A stretch of DNA of 64,000 bases, taken from IMG/VR virus record IMGVR_UViG_3300028734_000012, positions 112,333 through 176,332 of that record; one strand, given 5' to 3'. Source of the stretch: a virus. Shown here in pieces: positions 35,898-45,334 of this stretch. The translations under genes and the position numbers were made by a program. Numbering within the stretch: the stretch's first letter is position 1; every line of letters begins with the position of its first letter. The notes beneath the pieces are model-generated. The model ran no database searches, was not told where the DNA came from, and worked only from the letters and a program-made list of their open reading frames with translations.

Positions 35898-36480
35898 TAT
35901 TCGTTCCCCCTATACATGATTTATATTCTTGAATATATTTATAAACATCAGCCCAATCACCTGCAAGGTCAATCTGATATTTATTAACATCAAATCCTTG
36001 ATTCCACGGATATTTTAATAATATCTTTTTGTATTTTCCGTCAACTAAATTATGTACAGCATCATCTACCATGATATCTACATCAACCATTTGCTTATTT
36101 CCGCAAACAAATAAATGCTTATGAAGATTTATAAATGGATACTCTTTTTTAAATATGTTAATTTTAGTCTCTAGTATTGTTGGGGCTGTATCCGTTATCA
36201 AATACAAATCTATATCATTATCTTTACTCAATTTTTTCATATATAATTGAGATTCATATAACGGTTGTACACGCTCCCAAAGTTTAGGGTTTACCCACAA
36301 ATCTTCTACAAGTCTTTTATACTCTTTTGGAAATATATTTCTCATATCCCATTCAGTAATATCTTCCATTGTATAGTGTAACCCTGTGTATTCATTAAAT
36401 AAACTTATGAATGCGAATGTCGAATCGAATAAGACACAATCATAATCTACTCCAACTTTTATCTTATTTATTTTCACCAA
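35887..36480 (-). CDS. 5'(3')-deoxyribonucleotidase, HAD family
   Basis: A 197-residue HAD phosphatase. It has V-G-V-D-Y-D-C-V-L with the DxD nucleophile, L-I-T-D-T-A-P as motif II, and V-D-I-M-V-D-D-A motif IV. The pattern matches mitochondrial/phage 5'-deoxyribonucleotidases that dephosphorylate dUMP or other dNMP. It overlaps the kinase stop and the reductase start and so is translationally coupled to both. It may trim the host or phage pool. Confidence 0.75.
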   Translation of the reverse strand: MVKINKIKVGVDYDCVLFDSTFAFISLFNEYTGLHYTMEDITEWDMRNIFPKEYKRLVEDLWVNPKLWERVQPLYESQLYMKKLSKDNDIDLYLITDTAPTILETKINIFKKEYPFINLHKHLFVCGNKQMVDVDIMVDDAVHNLVDGKYKKILLKYPWNQGFDVNKYQIDLAGDWADVYKYIQEYKSCIGGTNIDS

Positions 36481-36970
36481 TCTCCTTTATAAATTTAATT
36501 GCTTCTTGTTCTAAATCTTCAATCGTATCATTATTATTTATAGTATAGTCATATGCAAAATTTAATACATTTGCATCAGCCATATTTGATTCAATCCGCT
36601 TTATATTGTTATTAGTAATTAATAATGTTTTTGCCCCAAAATCATTTACAAATCTTTGGATTTCGTCTGGTTCACGAACGTGTATGAACAGAAATGGACA
36701 ATTATTCCCTTTGAATATATCGATTACTTCTACAACATCTTTATAAGGCATATCATTATAATCTGAAAATAATAGTTTTAAATCGCTTAATAATTTTCTA
36801 TCTTTTTCTGTTTTACCGCCATCCCATCCACCTATTTTAGCAATCATCTTTACTTTGTTAACAGATGAATAATTCATTACTTGATATTTACAGTTCTTCT
36901 TTACTAAATGTACGAAAGTATCCTTTCCCCATGAGCCAGAACCGTTGATGATTATAATCGTTTTATTCAA
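36464..36970 (-). CDS. Putative deoxynucleotide monophosphate kinase
   Basis: A 168-residue P-loop kinase beginning I-I-I-I-N-G-S-G-S-W-G-K-D-T-F, with the P-loop near residue 10. It also has L-F-I-H-V-R-E-P-D-E-I and I-E-S-N-M-A-D-A later. I start on TTG 36970 because GAGGGGG lies at the right distance; the longer ATG start would overlap ThyX. It is probably a dNMP kinase feeding the polymerase. The substrate is not certain. Confidence 0.65.
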   Translation of the reverse strand: MNKTIIIINGSGSWGKDTFVHLVKKNCKYQVMNYSSVNKVKMIAKIGGWDGGKTEKDRKLLSDLKLLFSDYNDMPYKDVVEVIDIFKGNNCPFLFIHVREPDEIQRFVNDFGAKTLLITNNNIKRIESNMADANVLNFAYDYTINNNDTIEDLEQEAIKFIKEIGENK

Positions 36971-36971
36971 T

Positions 36972-37580
36972 TTATTCCCCCTCTTTTTTAGATAGTCTCT
37001 TGTAAAAATCATCATTATATGCCGCATATCTTTCTCTGATATCTAACATATTAATATCTTTGTGAGTTTCTGTAAATTTTTCCCAAAAGTTACATGGTTT
37101 AAATTCTGGACACCCACAACGATAAATGCAGTTTGGAACAAGAACATTTGCTATTTCTGGTTCTGGTTTATGTATTGTATACTTCAAATCTTCCGCAAGT
37201 TTTCTAGCTTCATCAGCGGCTTGATAACATAATCTTTTACGTTCTGTGTCAATTAAATTTTGTGGGTTAGCGAACCCATTAAAATCAACTAAACTATCTT
37301 GTGGTTTTTTATCTCTATCTTCGCCAGTTCTATCAGTTCGCTGTGTTCCAATGAATTTTTCCCATTTATGTCGTGACCACTCTGTACTAACCCAATATTT
37401 AATATTTTTCCAAACCCATAAAATATTAATGATTCTAATTGGGCTATGCTCTGAAATTAGAAGGTCTTCTTTAAATTTTTGAGAAGGTTCGTTCTCTGTA
37501 AAATCTTTATTTACAGTTGTTCTACAACAATTCTTAACAGTTTTCCAACTGCCATAAATTTCATTAATTTCAGTTTTCAA
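36972..37580 (-). CDS. thyX: FAD-dependent thymidylate synthase-like protein
   Basis: A 202-residue protein that probably methylates dUMP to dTMP. It has S-E-H-S-P-I-R, W-x-S-R-H-K-W and Q-R-T-D-R, matching the ThyX pattern (E-H-x-x-x, the R-H-R motif, and later an invariant region). Its ThyX R-H-R motif is changed to S-R-H-K, so it is a divergent branch. The tail has an unusual Cys-rich stretch C-x-Y-R-C-G-C. I start on TTG 37580 (AAGGAG upstream). It lies next to dUTPase and reductase genes, which fits dTMP supply. Confidence 0.65.
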   Translation of the reverse strand: MKTEINEIYGSWKTVKNCCRTTVNKDFTENEPSQKFKEDLLISEHSPIRIINILWVWKNIKYWVSTEWSRHKWEKFIGTQRTDRTGEDRDKKPQDSLVDFNGFANPQNLIDTERKRLCYQAADEARKLAEDLKYTIHKPEPEIANVLVPNCIYRCGCPEFKPCNFWEKFTETHKDINMLDIRERYAAYNDDFYKRLSKKEGE

Positions 37581-37602
37581 ATAGTTTCTCCTTATATTAC
37601 TA

Positions 37603-38244
37603 TCACATAGTACTATAATATGTATTACCAATTTGTTTCCATAGTTTACCTAAATGCCTATACTCTGACTGATATACAACATTGGAAGGACAAAGAGTTT
37701 CACCTTCTAAAACTCTTTTAGCAATTGCATAAGCCCTCTTAACAGCTTCTTGTTCACAAGCATTTTTTGCTCTGCTAGGGAATTTTACACCATTTTCAAA
37801 CCCTGCATATTGACCTTCTGATTCTAAAACTCCACGGATGGTGTTAGCAAACTTGCCACTTTTTACTCTATTTATAATAACATTGCCATCGAGTATTCTT
37901 TGAATATCTGTGGCATTATTTCCACCGTGTTCATTATATATACCTGCCGCCATACAAAACAAATCATCGTCAGTATAGTTATAAACCTTTTTAGAAATTT
38001 CTTTAGGCGGCGGTGTATATATTGATTTAATTTTCATATCACTAACTTTTTCTTTAGTGATTAAACTAATCTCGTTAAAGACTGTTGGTTCGCTAGTGTT
38101 CTCTATTTTACCAATACAATTCTCTATTTTGTATTTATGAATTGGCGTTTCTGTAGCTTTCACTTGAAAGTCTATTCTATCACTCATTAATGATATTGAT
38201 AACATGAGTGCTAATGAAAGGCATATCGCGCTAGTCCTTTGCAC
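37603..38244 (-). CDS. SleB-like cell wall hydrolase with signal peptide
   Basis: A 213-residue protein with a GTG start and aaggag ribosome site. Residues 1-30 (after M-Q-R-T-S: I-C-L-S-L-A-L-M-L-S-I-S-L-M) are a signal peptide or anchor. The C-terminal 130 residues are the SleB/Hydrolase_2 type: D-D-D-L-F-C-M-A-A-G-I-Y-N-E-H-G-G with the probable catalytic Glu, V-I-I-N-R-V-K-S-G, and Q-Y-A-G-F. It lies in an early gene operon, far from the lysin. It may remodel the wall or serve in entry or exclusion rather than final lysis. Confidence 0.75.
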   Translation of the reverse strand: MQRTSAICLSLALMLSISLMSDRIDFQVKATETPIHKYKIENCIGKIENTSEPTVFNEISLITKEKVSDMKIKSIYTPPPKEISKKVYNYTDDDLFCMAAGIYNEHGGNNATDIQRILDGNVIINRVKSGKFANTIRGVLESEGQYAGFENGVKFPSRAKNACEQEAVKRAYAIAKRVLEGETLCPSNVVYQSEYRHLGKLWKQIGNTYYSTM

Positions 38245-38261
38245 AAAATCACGCTCCTTAG

Positions 38262-38492
38262 TTATCCTTTGTCAACTAAGTCTAGGTCATCTATCCAAAA
38301 TAACCATTGTGGAGTTGATTCATCTTCTTCTAGTATATACATAAATGTATAAAAATTATCAACGTCCAACTTAGCCGTAAAGGTATTATTTTTGTTTTCT
38401 GTAATAAACTTTGTAAATTTGTCAGAGTATTTACCTCTTTCGAGGATTTTGTCCGTTTTGATTTTTACTTTTCTACCAGATATATTTTCCAT
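38262..38492 (-). CDS. Small hypothetical protein
   Basis: A 76-residue protein. I start at 38492 (aggag 38508-38504), because the longer frame begins within the promoter. It is basic at the start (G-R-K-V-K-I-K-T-D) and ends with W-L-F-W-I-D-D-L-D. Its promoter is the sister element at 38515, with a very short leader. Confidence 0.5.
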   Translation of the reverse strand: MENISGRKVKIKTDKILERGKYSDKFTKFITENKNNTFTAKLDVDNFYTFMYILEEDESTPQWLFWIDDLDLVDKG

Positions 38493-38514
38493 ATTTTTTT
38501 TAACTCCTATATAT

Positions 38515-38543
38515 ATTATAGTATAATTTACAGTGTTTGTCAA
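38515..38543 (-). promoter_or_regulatory. Early promoter, repeated type
   Basis: Minus strand TTGACA (38543-38538), 17 bases, TATAAT (38520-38515), then ATATATAG. It is placed between the polymerase stop and the small gene that leads the SleB–ThyX–reductase operon. Confidence 0.9.
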
Positions 38544-38578
38544 GTAATTAGGATATTTATTTAATTAGAATTTATTTT

Positions 38579-41500
38579 TTATATGTGATGAAAACTGCCT
38601 ATATTCCAATATCCTTTATTCTGAAACACATGCTCTGCAAAGATTATATCATATTTTTCAATTGGGCTTTCTTCATATAATTCCGATGCCATATAAAACG
38701 CTCCATGCTTTCCAGAACCAATTGATTGTGTTCTAAGACTATATTTCCATACTTTGTTAGGAACTTTGCTAAACCTATCTATAATAGGTCTAATTTCTAA
38801 TACAACTAGTTTTCTACGTTCTTTTTCTTCCTGTGAGTGTGAACATAGATTAATATAGCCTAGAAACTCCAATTGTGTTAAAATTTTGTCTTTGTATGAA
38901 AAATCTTGTATAGTTTGACAGTTTAAAAAGTCGTCGCATTCCTGCAATATATTTCTCACATTCAATTTTGTAAAAGATTTCTCGCTTTCTGTTGAGTTTC
39001 GTAGTACAATATTATATAGAGTTTGTTTACTTTCGAGTTTAGTCTTGCTAATTGTTTTAGAATTTCCCTGTTTAAAGAAGTCAAACATATCAACAATTCT
39101 AAGTAATTTCATAGAATTTCCAAACTCTTCAAAGAAATCTAATTTAATTAGAATTTCAAGCTGTCTTGAATTAATTTGGATATCTCTAATATCATACAAT
39201 AAATCAGTAAAGGTATTATATGTATTATTTCTTAAACTATACAAATCATCAGCACAATTTTTATTTAAAAACTTAATTGATTGCATACCTTTATAAATTG
39301 ATTTAGTGCTTATGTCAAATGAGTATTCAGATTTACCATATCTAAATTTAGGCTCAACAATCTCTATCTTTAATAATTTAGACAATTCTGTCCCATTTGA
39401 AATGTCTTCTTCTGTTTCAGAACAATTTAAAAATGCAGTTAAAAACTCATAAGGGTGATAATAACGTAAGTATGCACATAGATATCCTAACATGCAATAT
39501 GCGATACTATGGTTAAGTCCAAACATATATGAACTTGCATCTTCGATTATCTTTAGGAATATCTTTGCTTCTTCTTCTGATATCTCTCTAGGCTTATCAG
39601 AGACCTTGCAATAACCCTCTAAGATGTTTGGTAGCGCTTTCTGTAATCTATCAGCATCCTTACGACCAATGGCACGACGGGTATTATCAGCTTCACTACC
39701 AGATAGTCCACAAATATCAGTTAAGAATTTAATTACATCTTCTTGATAGACCAGATAACCTAGATTGTCCTCTAACAATTTATCGATAATTGGTGATGGA
39801 TTATGGTTAATTATATGTTTACTTAGACTATCTCTGTACGATGCACCAGATGGACGAATCATAGCCGTAACAAGTGACATATCCTCAATAGATTTTGCAT
39901 CAAATTTCTTTAATGTATTAAATGCAAAAGCAGATTCAAATTGAAATATTGCAGTATTAGATTTTTTCATATCAGCCCATACGTTTTCATCATTCCAATC
40001 AATCTGATATGATAACGGATATTTTTCACCAATATATTCATAAGTCTTTTTAATGATACCGACATTCTTTAATCCTAAAATATCATATTTAGCAAGTCCA
40101 GTTTCATGAACGCATTCCATATCTAACTGCATAATTACATTCCCATCATTTACGAAAGTACCATAATTATCAGCTAATGTAATTGGAGAAATTACAATTC
40201 CTGCTGGATGTTGGCTTTGAGATATAATAGTTCCTAACATTCCTTCAAAGTAATAAAATATCTTAGGATACTTTTCTCTGCATTTATCAGCGTTAGCTTC
40301 GTATTCTGTTTTTATCGTTTTCATAATTGCTAAATTATATGGGCTTTCACTTTTATTTAACTGTGGATTAGCCTTACACCATAAGAAGTCTAACGCTCTC
40401 CCTATATCATCAATTGTACCTTTGTCTGATATAGTTCCCATTGCTAAAACAAATGCTGTCTTTGGCTGTCCAAAATGAGTAATGATATGTTCGTATATCT
40501 TAGCCCTATCATCTTTAAACACATCAATATCGATATCTCCGATTTCCTTACGGTCTTCATTACAAAACCTAGAAAATACAGTTTTCCATCTAATAGGATT
40601 TAAATCAGTTACATCGGTAACATATGCGACACAGCTACCGCCACAACTTCCTCTGCTGAACCCAATAGGGATACCGTTCTCTTTACACCAACAAAGAATT
40701 TCTGACATTGAAAGCATAAACCCTAACATATCAACCTTTTTAAATACCCTTATTTCTTCTTGAATATTTATTTCAAACTTTTCTTTTTGGCTCATTGGGA
40801 TTATGCCATTTTTAAGTTTTTCTTTAAACATTTTATCGATACGCTTAATAAATACTTCTTCATCATTATCGTACATTCTAGGATATTTTATTGATGCATC
40901 CAGTACAATTTGTTCTATAGTACTTGCCATAACATTTGTATTTTCTATTGCTTCTAATATTATATCCATTGGTAATGAGTTTTGCACTATAAAGCTATGT
41001 ACAAGTTCATCATATGTCTTATATGTTAAATCATAATCGTCTTCATTGCTAAACTCAATTTTTTTAGATTTCTGTAATATACTACGGCATTCTGCTTTAT
41101 AGCTATTTAAACTATGTGTATCTGTTCCTGCTATTAATGGCTTATTATATTTCTTTGATAAGTCATATAGGCTCTTGTTAAAACTAATCTGGTCTTCTGT
41201 ATTATGGTACTGAATTTCATAATAATCATAATGTTTTAACAGTTTATCAAAGTAATCTTTAGTCTCATCTATTTGAGACTGGTTGAAAAGAATTTCATTT
41301 CTTATTTTTAATCCGTCAAAATTAGGGTCTTCTTCTTTGGCTTCAAGAAGTTGGCTTTGTAACGATTCTATTTTTTCTTTAATTGGGGTTATGGTATTCA
41401 TTAACTTATTTAATGGAGAAGCTAAACATGCTGAAATTTTTACGATATTATCAGATACACCTAAAAATTCATCAAAAGTTAATCTTGGTTTATAGTAAAA

Positions 41501-41872
41501 ATGGTCTGGTTGAGTAGCTAGTCCAACTAAAGTATTTAGTTCCTTTAATCCCTCAAAGTTCTTTGCTAATAAAACTGTGTGATAATTATCTCTAACTTTA
41601 TATGGTTCATCTTCATTAGTGCTATCAAAGTTATCATGAAATAATTTTTCAGTTAAATACACTTCACAACCATGAATATATTTAATTCCATTCTTTTCAC
41701 AGTACATCTTTTTGGCAACCCAATTGTAGATATTACCTTAACCATGTTCAGTAGAAGCAATTGCCTTTTGCCCCAACTGAACACATCTGTCCACATAATC
41801 AGTAAATTTAGTACAGCTATCCAATAAAGAATAATCTGAATGCGAGTGATAAACTACATAATTATCTTTCAA
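38579..41872 (-). CDS. dnaE: DNA polymerase III alpha subunit (DnaE-like), interrupted by an in-frame TAA
   Basis: The replicative polymerase. It has PHP residues H-S-H-S-D-Y-S-L-L-D (from the TTG at 41872) and S-T-E-H-G, the catalytic run D-I-D-I-D-V, Y-D-I-L-G-L with the third Asp, S-Q-H-P-A-G-I-V and the RRAIGRKD helix. Upstream of the ATG at 41707 the frame is clearly coding back to 41872. It contains one TAA (41740-41738) exactly where S-T-E-H-G should join N-I-Y. The 44 residues before and 1053 after together equal a complete DnaE. Expression may need bypass, read-through or re-initiation at 41707; otherwise the gene is broken. The start overlaps the HNH gene. Confidence 0.85.
41735..41743 (-). 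other. In-frame GGT-TAA-GGT in the polymerase, candidate bypass site
   Basis: The minus strand reads CAT GGT TAA GGT AAT ATC. Deleting TAAGGT (six bases) would give the expected H-G-N-I of the PHP motif. A stop straight after a GGT and a matching GGT just after it is the layout of a take-off and landing pair. The same bases could also be a 6-base insertion. Confidence 0.6.
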
Positions 41873-42572
41873 TAGAATCATCTCCTTTATAATTAAATTC
41901 TCCGAACAGTTCAATTTCTTTATCTTTTCTTGCCTTAATTGCTTTTTCTATAGTATCAAAACTTCCTATATTAATATTTTTGTAATTATACATAATCCTT
42001 GCTATATATTGATTACCAATTTGCGCTATACCTTTATATCCACTAGTGTTATTGCTATTTATTCCTCTATTTATACCATTAGTTGATTTATTAGCTAAAC
42101 GTAAATTATTCCTTCTGTTATCATTTTTATTTGTATTTTTATGGTCAATTATTATATTAGAATCATTAATATCTAATATAACTCGATGTAAACGATAAGA
42201 AGAATTATGTTCATTTTTTTGACTACTTATAATATAATTTTGGTCATTTTCTAGCCATGTAAAGTCTTTGATTTTATCATAATCAACTAAATCAAAATAA
42301 AAGTTTTTATCAGTATTTGTAGTCCATCCTATTCCATATTCATTAGTTAAATCATATTTATTATATTTTCGTTTTGCTTTAGAAGTCATTTCTTTATGTA
42401 AACATCCACAAGATTGTGTATTCATTTTCTTTAAATTAGAACCTCTAACTATAATATCGTTTCCACAATCACAATGACATAACCACCTAGTTTCCCCATT
42501 ACCTACTACATCATATTTACTGATAACCAATAATTTACCAAAAACTTTATTAGTTAAATCAACCCTAACCAT
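41862..42572 (-). CDS. HNH homing endonuclease with AP2 domain, next to the polymerase
   Basis: A 236-residue protein. Residues 1-65 have C-H-C-D-C-G ... S-C-G-C-L zinc ribbon. The HNH core is L-H-R-V-I-L, I-I-I-D-H-K-N-T-N-K-N-D-N-R-R-N-N-L-R. AP2-type DNA binding follows: S-G-Y-K-G-I, then Q-Y-I-A-R-I, and G-S-F-D-T-I-E-K-A. Its stop overlaps the polymerase start, and the polymerase break lies 120 bases away. It is probably a mobile gene targeting the polymerase. Confidence 0.85.
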   Translation of the reverse strand: MVRVDLTNKVFGKLLVISKYDVVGNGETRWLCHCDCGNDIIVRGSNLKKMNTQSCGCLHKEMTSKAKRKYNKYDLTNEYGIGWTTNTDKNFYFDLVDYDKIKDFTWLENDQNYIISSQKNEHNSSYRLHRVILDINDSNIIIDHKNTNKNDNRRNNLRLANKSTNGINRGINSNNTSGYKGIAQIGNQYIARIMYNYKNINIGSFDTIEKAIKARKDKEIELFGEFNYKGDDSIER

Positions 42573-42578
42573 TTATTT

Positions 42579-44564
42579 TTAATATTCACCGCATTCACTT
42601 TCATTTAAATTATCGCATTCTAATTTTCTTCTCCCAACTAGTATCCCATTGCTACCAAATTTAGTGGAAGAGTATTTAATTGAGCCATTATCCCAATTAT
42701 ATTTCTTATAAATATCATCACTACTACCATATAATCTACGGGTAGCTTTATCGTATCTTAGCCCCATACGATAGCCCTTTTCCCCTAATGTTCTGTCTTT
42801 AAATACTGTGAATTGTCTATCAAAGTTTTCTTGTAATAATTTTTTATCATATGTCTGTTCTAGCCCGTAAATTCTATCAGCCATATTTACAATATTAGAA
42901 GTTCCTAAGATATCATACTCATTTAAAGGTGTTCCAACTTGTGGTTTTCTTGGATGTGCTACTAAGTGAATTGTGCAACTATTTCTCTTTGCAAAGTGAA
43001 TCAATTCATTCATAAATTCTACTTGAACAGCCGTCAAATCTGCATCAGCAATACCCTTAAAATTTAGACACAACCAATTGTCTAAAACAAATACTCTTGT
43101 ACCTCTTTTCTTATACATATCTTTCATTCTGCTAAAAACATCTAATGGGCTTGTTAGTAATAAATTATCGTATACAAACATTCTGTTCTTGTAGGTCTCT
43201 TTAATCTTCTCAACTGCCTGTGTAGTAGGCTTATAATACTTAAATCCGTTAGGATTAGTGAACTCTATAACGTGGTCTCTTCCTGCCGCCTGTGATAGTA
43301 TCCAATTTAACATCTGTGATGTAGTGCTTTCTGCATTAAACCAGAATACTGATTCTCCTTTATCTACTGCATCAAGCACACAAGATTGTGCAATTAGTGT
43401 GGTCTTTCCTACACCACTGTAAGCCGTCCAAATATTCATCGTACCATCTATGTAGCCATAAATCTTAGAATCTAAATCACGTAGTCCTGTTGATAAGTAA
43501 TGGGTCTTTTCAATATCAAATTCTTCTACTGTTGTTAGGTCTACGATATTTTCAAGAGGAACTTCTTCTGCGTTATTAATTAATTGGAGTATGTCACCTT
43601 TACCACAACTTAATAAAATATTATTTGCATCTGTTTTTCTAATGAATACATTCTCGCTAAATGTTTGATAGTATGCTTCGACTTTATCTTCTTGTTCAAC
43701 TGTTGGCTTAATAACTTTACAACGATATTCACCCAAACGATTAATGGTATTTTTTAATCCTTCTTGCCCTGCTGAATCATTATCAAACCATAATATAATT
43801 TCTTTAAAATTTTCAAGGAAATCATAGTTAAATTCAATCCATCCTAAATCATTTGCACCACCGTTAATTGAACATACATTAGAATATCCCGCTTCAACAC
43901 AAGCTAAAGTATCTTGATATCCCTCTGTAATTACAAGTGGTTTTGTAATATCTACTTTATTACTATTATATAAGATAGGACACATAGATACTTTTGGTTG
44001 CCACCACATCTTCATTTCTCCATGTTTAATAGCATGTGATGGTCTATATTTAACTGCTAGTAATGTATTGTCTAAGTCTCTAAGTTCATATACTATATTA
44101 CCATGAACATCCTGTTTAACATCCATGTAATCAAGCGTTGCCTTTGATATACCACGCTTTGCCAGATAGTCTTCTACTTGTGACCTATCTGTATTTGTCT
44201 CTTCCCGTGGATAAATATAGCCTTTAAAATAATCCTTTCTATCTTTTACACTTTGACCATAATCTTTAACATCATAGCCCATATCAAGTTCTTCAAATAA
44301 TCTTTTTAAAGCTTTCTTATAAGTACCTTCTAATGTAGTATATAAATCTAAAATACCAAAGTTCTTACCACATCCGAAACAGTGGAAATAATGCTCTTTT
44401 GTATTCCAAGAAAAACTAGGTGTAGATTCATGATGAAAAGGGCAACACCCTTTTAAATTTGCTTCATCCCATTGTTCGAGATTCAATTCCTTATTAATGA
44501 TAAAAGCCGCATTATCGCCTAGCTTGTCTTTCGCTTCTTGAATTTTCTCAAACAAATCTGTCAA
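42579..44564 (-). CDS. Fused DNA primase-helicase
   Basis: A 661-residue enzyme like T7 gp4. The N-terminal zinc finger (C-C-P-F-H-H-E then F-H-C-F-G-C-G at about residues 39-66) is followed by a TOPRIM domain: V-I-T-E-G-Y-Q-D, and L-W-F-D-N-D-S-A-G near 255. The C-terminal helicase domain has a Walker A S-G-V-G-K-T-T near 390, E-S-T-T-S-Q-M, R-V-F-V-L-D-N-W as Walker B, and H-L-V-A-H-P-R-K. It would unwind the fork and make primers for the DnaE-like enzyme. It overlaps the HNH gene upstream by 4 bases. Confidence 0.9.
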   Translation of the reverse strand: MTDLFEKIQEAKDKLGDNAAFIINKELNLEQWDEANLKGCCPFHHESTPSFSWNTKEHYFHCFGCGKNFGILDLYTTLEGTYKKALKRLFEELDMGYDVKDYGQSVKDRKDYFKGYIYPREETNTDRSQVEDYLAKRGISKATLDYMDVKQDVHGNIVYELRDLDNTLLAVKYRPSHAIKHGEMKMWWQPKVSMCPILYNSNKVDITKPLVITEGYQDTLACVEAGYSNVCSINGGANDLGWIEFNYDFLENFKEIILWFDNDSAGQEGLKNTINRLGEYRCKVIKPTVEQEDKVEAYYQTFSENVFIRKTDANNILLSCGKGDILQLINNAEEVPLENIVDLTTVEEFDIEKTHYLSTGLRDLDSKIYGYIDGTMNIWTAYSGVGKTTLIAQSCVLDAVDKGESVFWFNAESTTSQMLNWILSQAAGRDHVIEFTNPNGFKYYKPTTQAVEKIKETYKNRMFVYDNLLLTSPLDVFSRMKDMYKKRGTRVFVLDNWLCLNFKGIADADLTAVQVEFMNELIHFAKRNSCTIHLVAHPRKPQVGTPLNEYDILGTSNIVNMADRIYGLEQTYDKKLLQENFDRQFTVFKDRTLGEKGYRMGLRYDKATRRLYGSSDDIYKKYNWDNGSIKYSSTKFGSNGILVGRRKLECDNLNESECGEY

Positions 44565-45334
44565 ACTATATCAACCCCATTCTTAAAACCATCTCTATCT
44601 GATTCAAATTGTTTTCTATACTTTACAGCTTCTTCTTTATTGTCACACCATTTAAAATAATGTTTTCCATTATAAGTTAAATAGGCATTCCATTTATTAT
44701 ATTTTTCATTATAAGATACACCAACTACACCTGTTTTGTTAGGTTCGATAGAGGATATTAATTCACAGTTTTTTAATCCTCTTTCTATTCTGCTATATAT
44801 TGTATATATTGATATATTATATTTTTTAGAAATTTGTTGTGGAGTGAATTTTTCGCCATCAATTTCTCCGTATATATTATAAGATGTATTGTTTTGTTGT
44901 TCTTTATTTGTTGCCCATCTACAATTCTCTGGACAATAATCTTTATTACCATCTATACGGTCTATACTTAGATTATCTTGATATCCATTATCTATAGACC
45001 AGTTATAGAAATTCATAAAATCATTAAGCCATTCTTGACAGATATTTATATCTTTATAATATTCATGATATTTATGAGTTCCGTATACTCTACATTTCAT
45101 CCCATGATATATGCTATATAATCTTGTATGCATTAAACAACCACAAGATTTAGATTTTCCAGAAATTAATCTTTGAGCAGATACGTTTATTTCTTTATTG
45201 CATAACTTACATTTACATAGCCACAACGGTGAAACATAATGACGATATTGTTTTTCTCCATTTTGTTTAATTGCTATTAAAAATCCGAAATTTATTCCTG
45301 TTAAATTATCATTAACTTTCAATATCTTCACCAT
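44561..45334 (-). CDS. HNH homing endonuclease with AP2-like end, between nuclease and primase genes
   Basis: A 257-residue protein. I start at ATG 45334; a longer frame exists but its N-terminus lies inside the previous gene. It has C-K-C-K-L-C ... S-C-G-C-L, then H-G-M-K-C-R-V-Y-G, S-I-D-R-I-D-G-N-K-D-Y-C-P-E-N-C-R-W-A-T, which is the well-known phage HNH pattern, then a DNA-binding helix and an AP2-like end (V-V-G-V-S-Y-N-E-K-Y-N-K-W). It likely invades the replication gene cluster. Confidence 0.85.
   Translation of the reverse strand: MVKILKVNDNLTGINFGFLIAIKQNGEKQYRHYVSPLWLCKCKLCNKEINVSAQRLISGKSKSCGCLMHTRLYSIYHGMKCRVYGTHKYHEYYKDINICQEWLNDFMNFYNWSIDNGYQDNLSIDRIDGNKDYCPENCRWATNKEQQNNTSYNIYGEIDGEKFTPQQISKKYNISIYTIYSRIERGLKNCELISSIEPNKTGVVGVSYNEKYNKWNAYLTYNGKHYFKWCDNKEEAVKYRKQFESDRDGFKNGVDIV

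Noticed and set aside
40482-41495. Several plus-strand frames opposite the polymerase
   Set aside because: They are antisense shadows of a well conserved gene.
41738-41740. Stop codon reassignment (TAA read as an amino acid)
   Set aside because: TAA, TAG and TGA all end genes throughout the window, and only this one TAA lies in a conserved frame.
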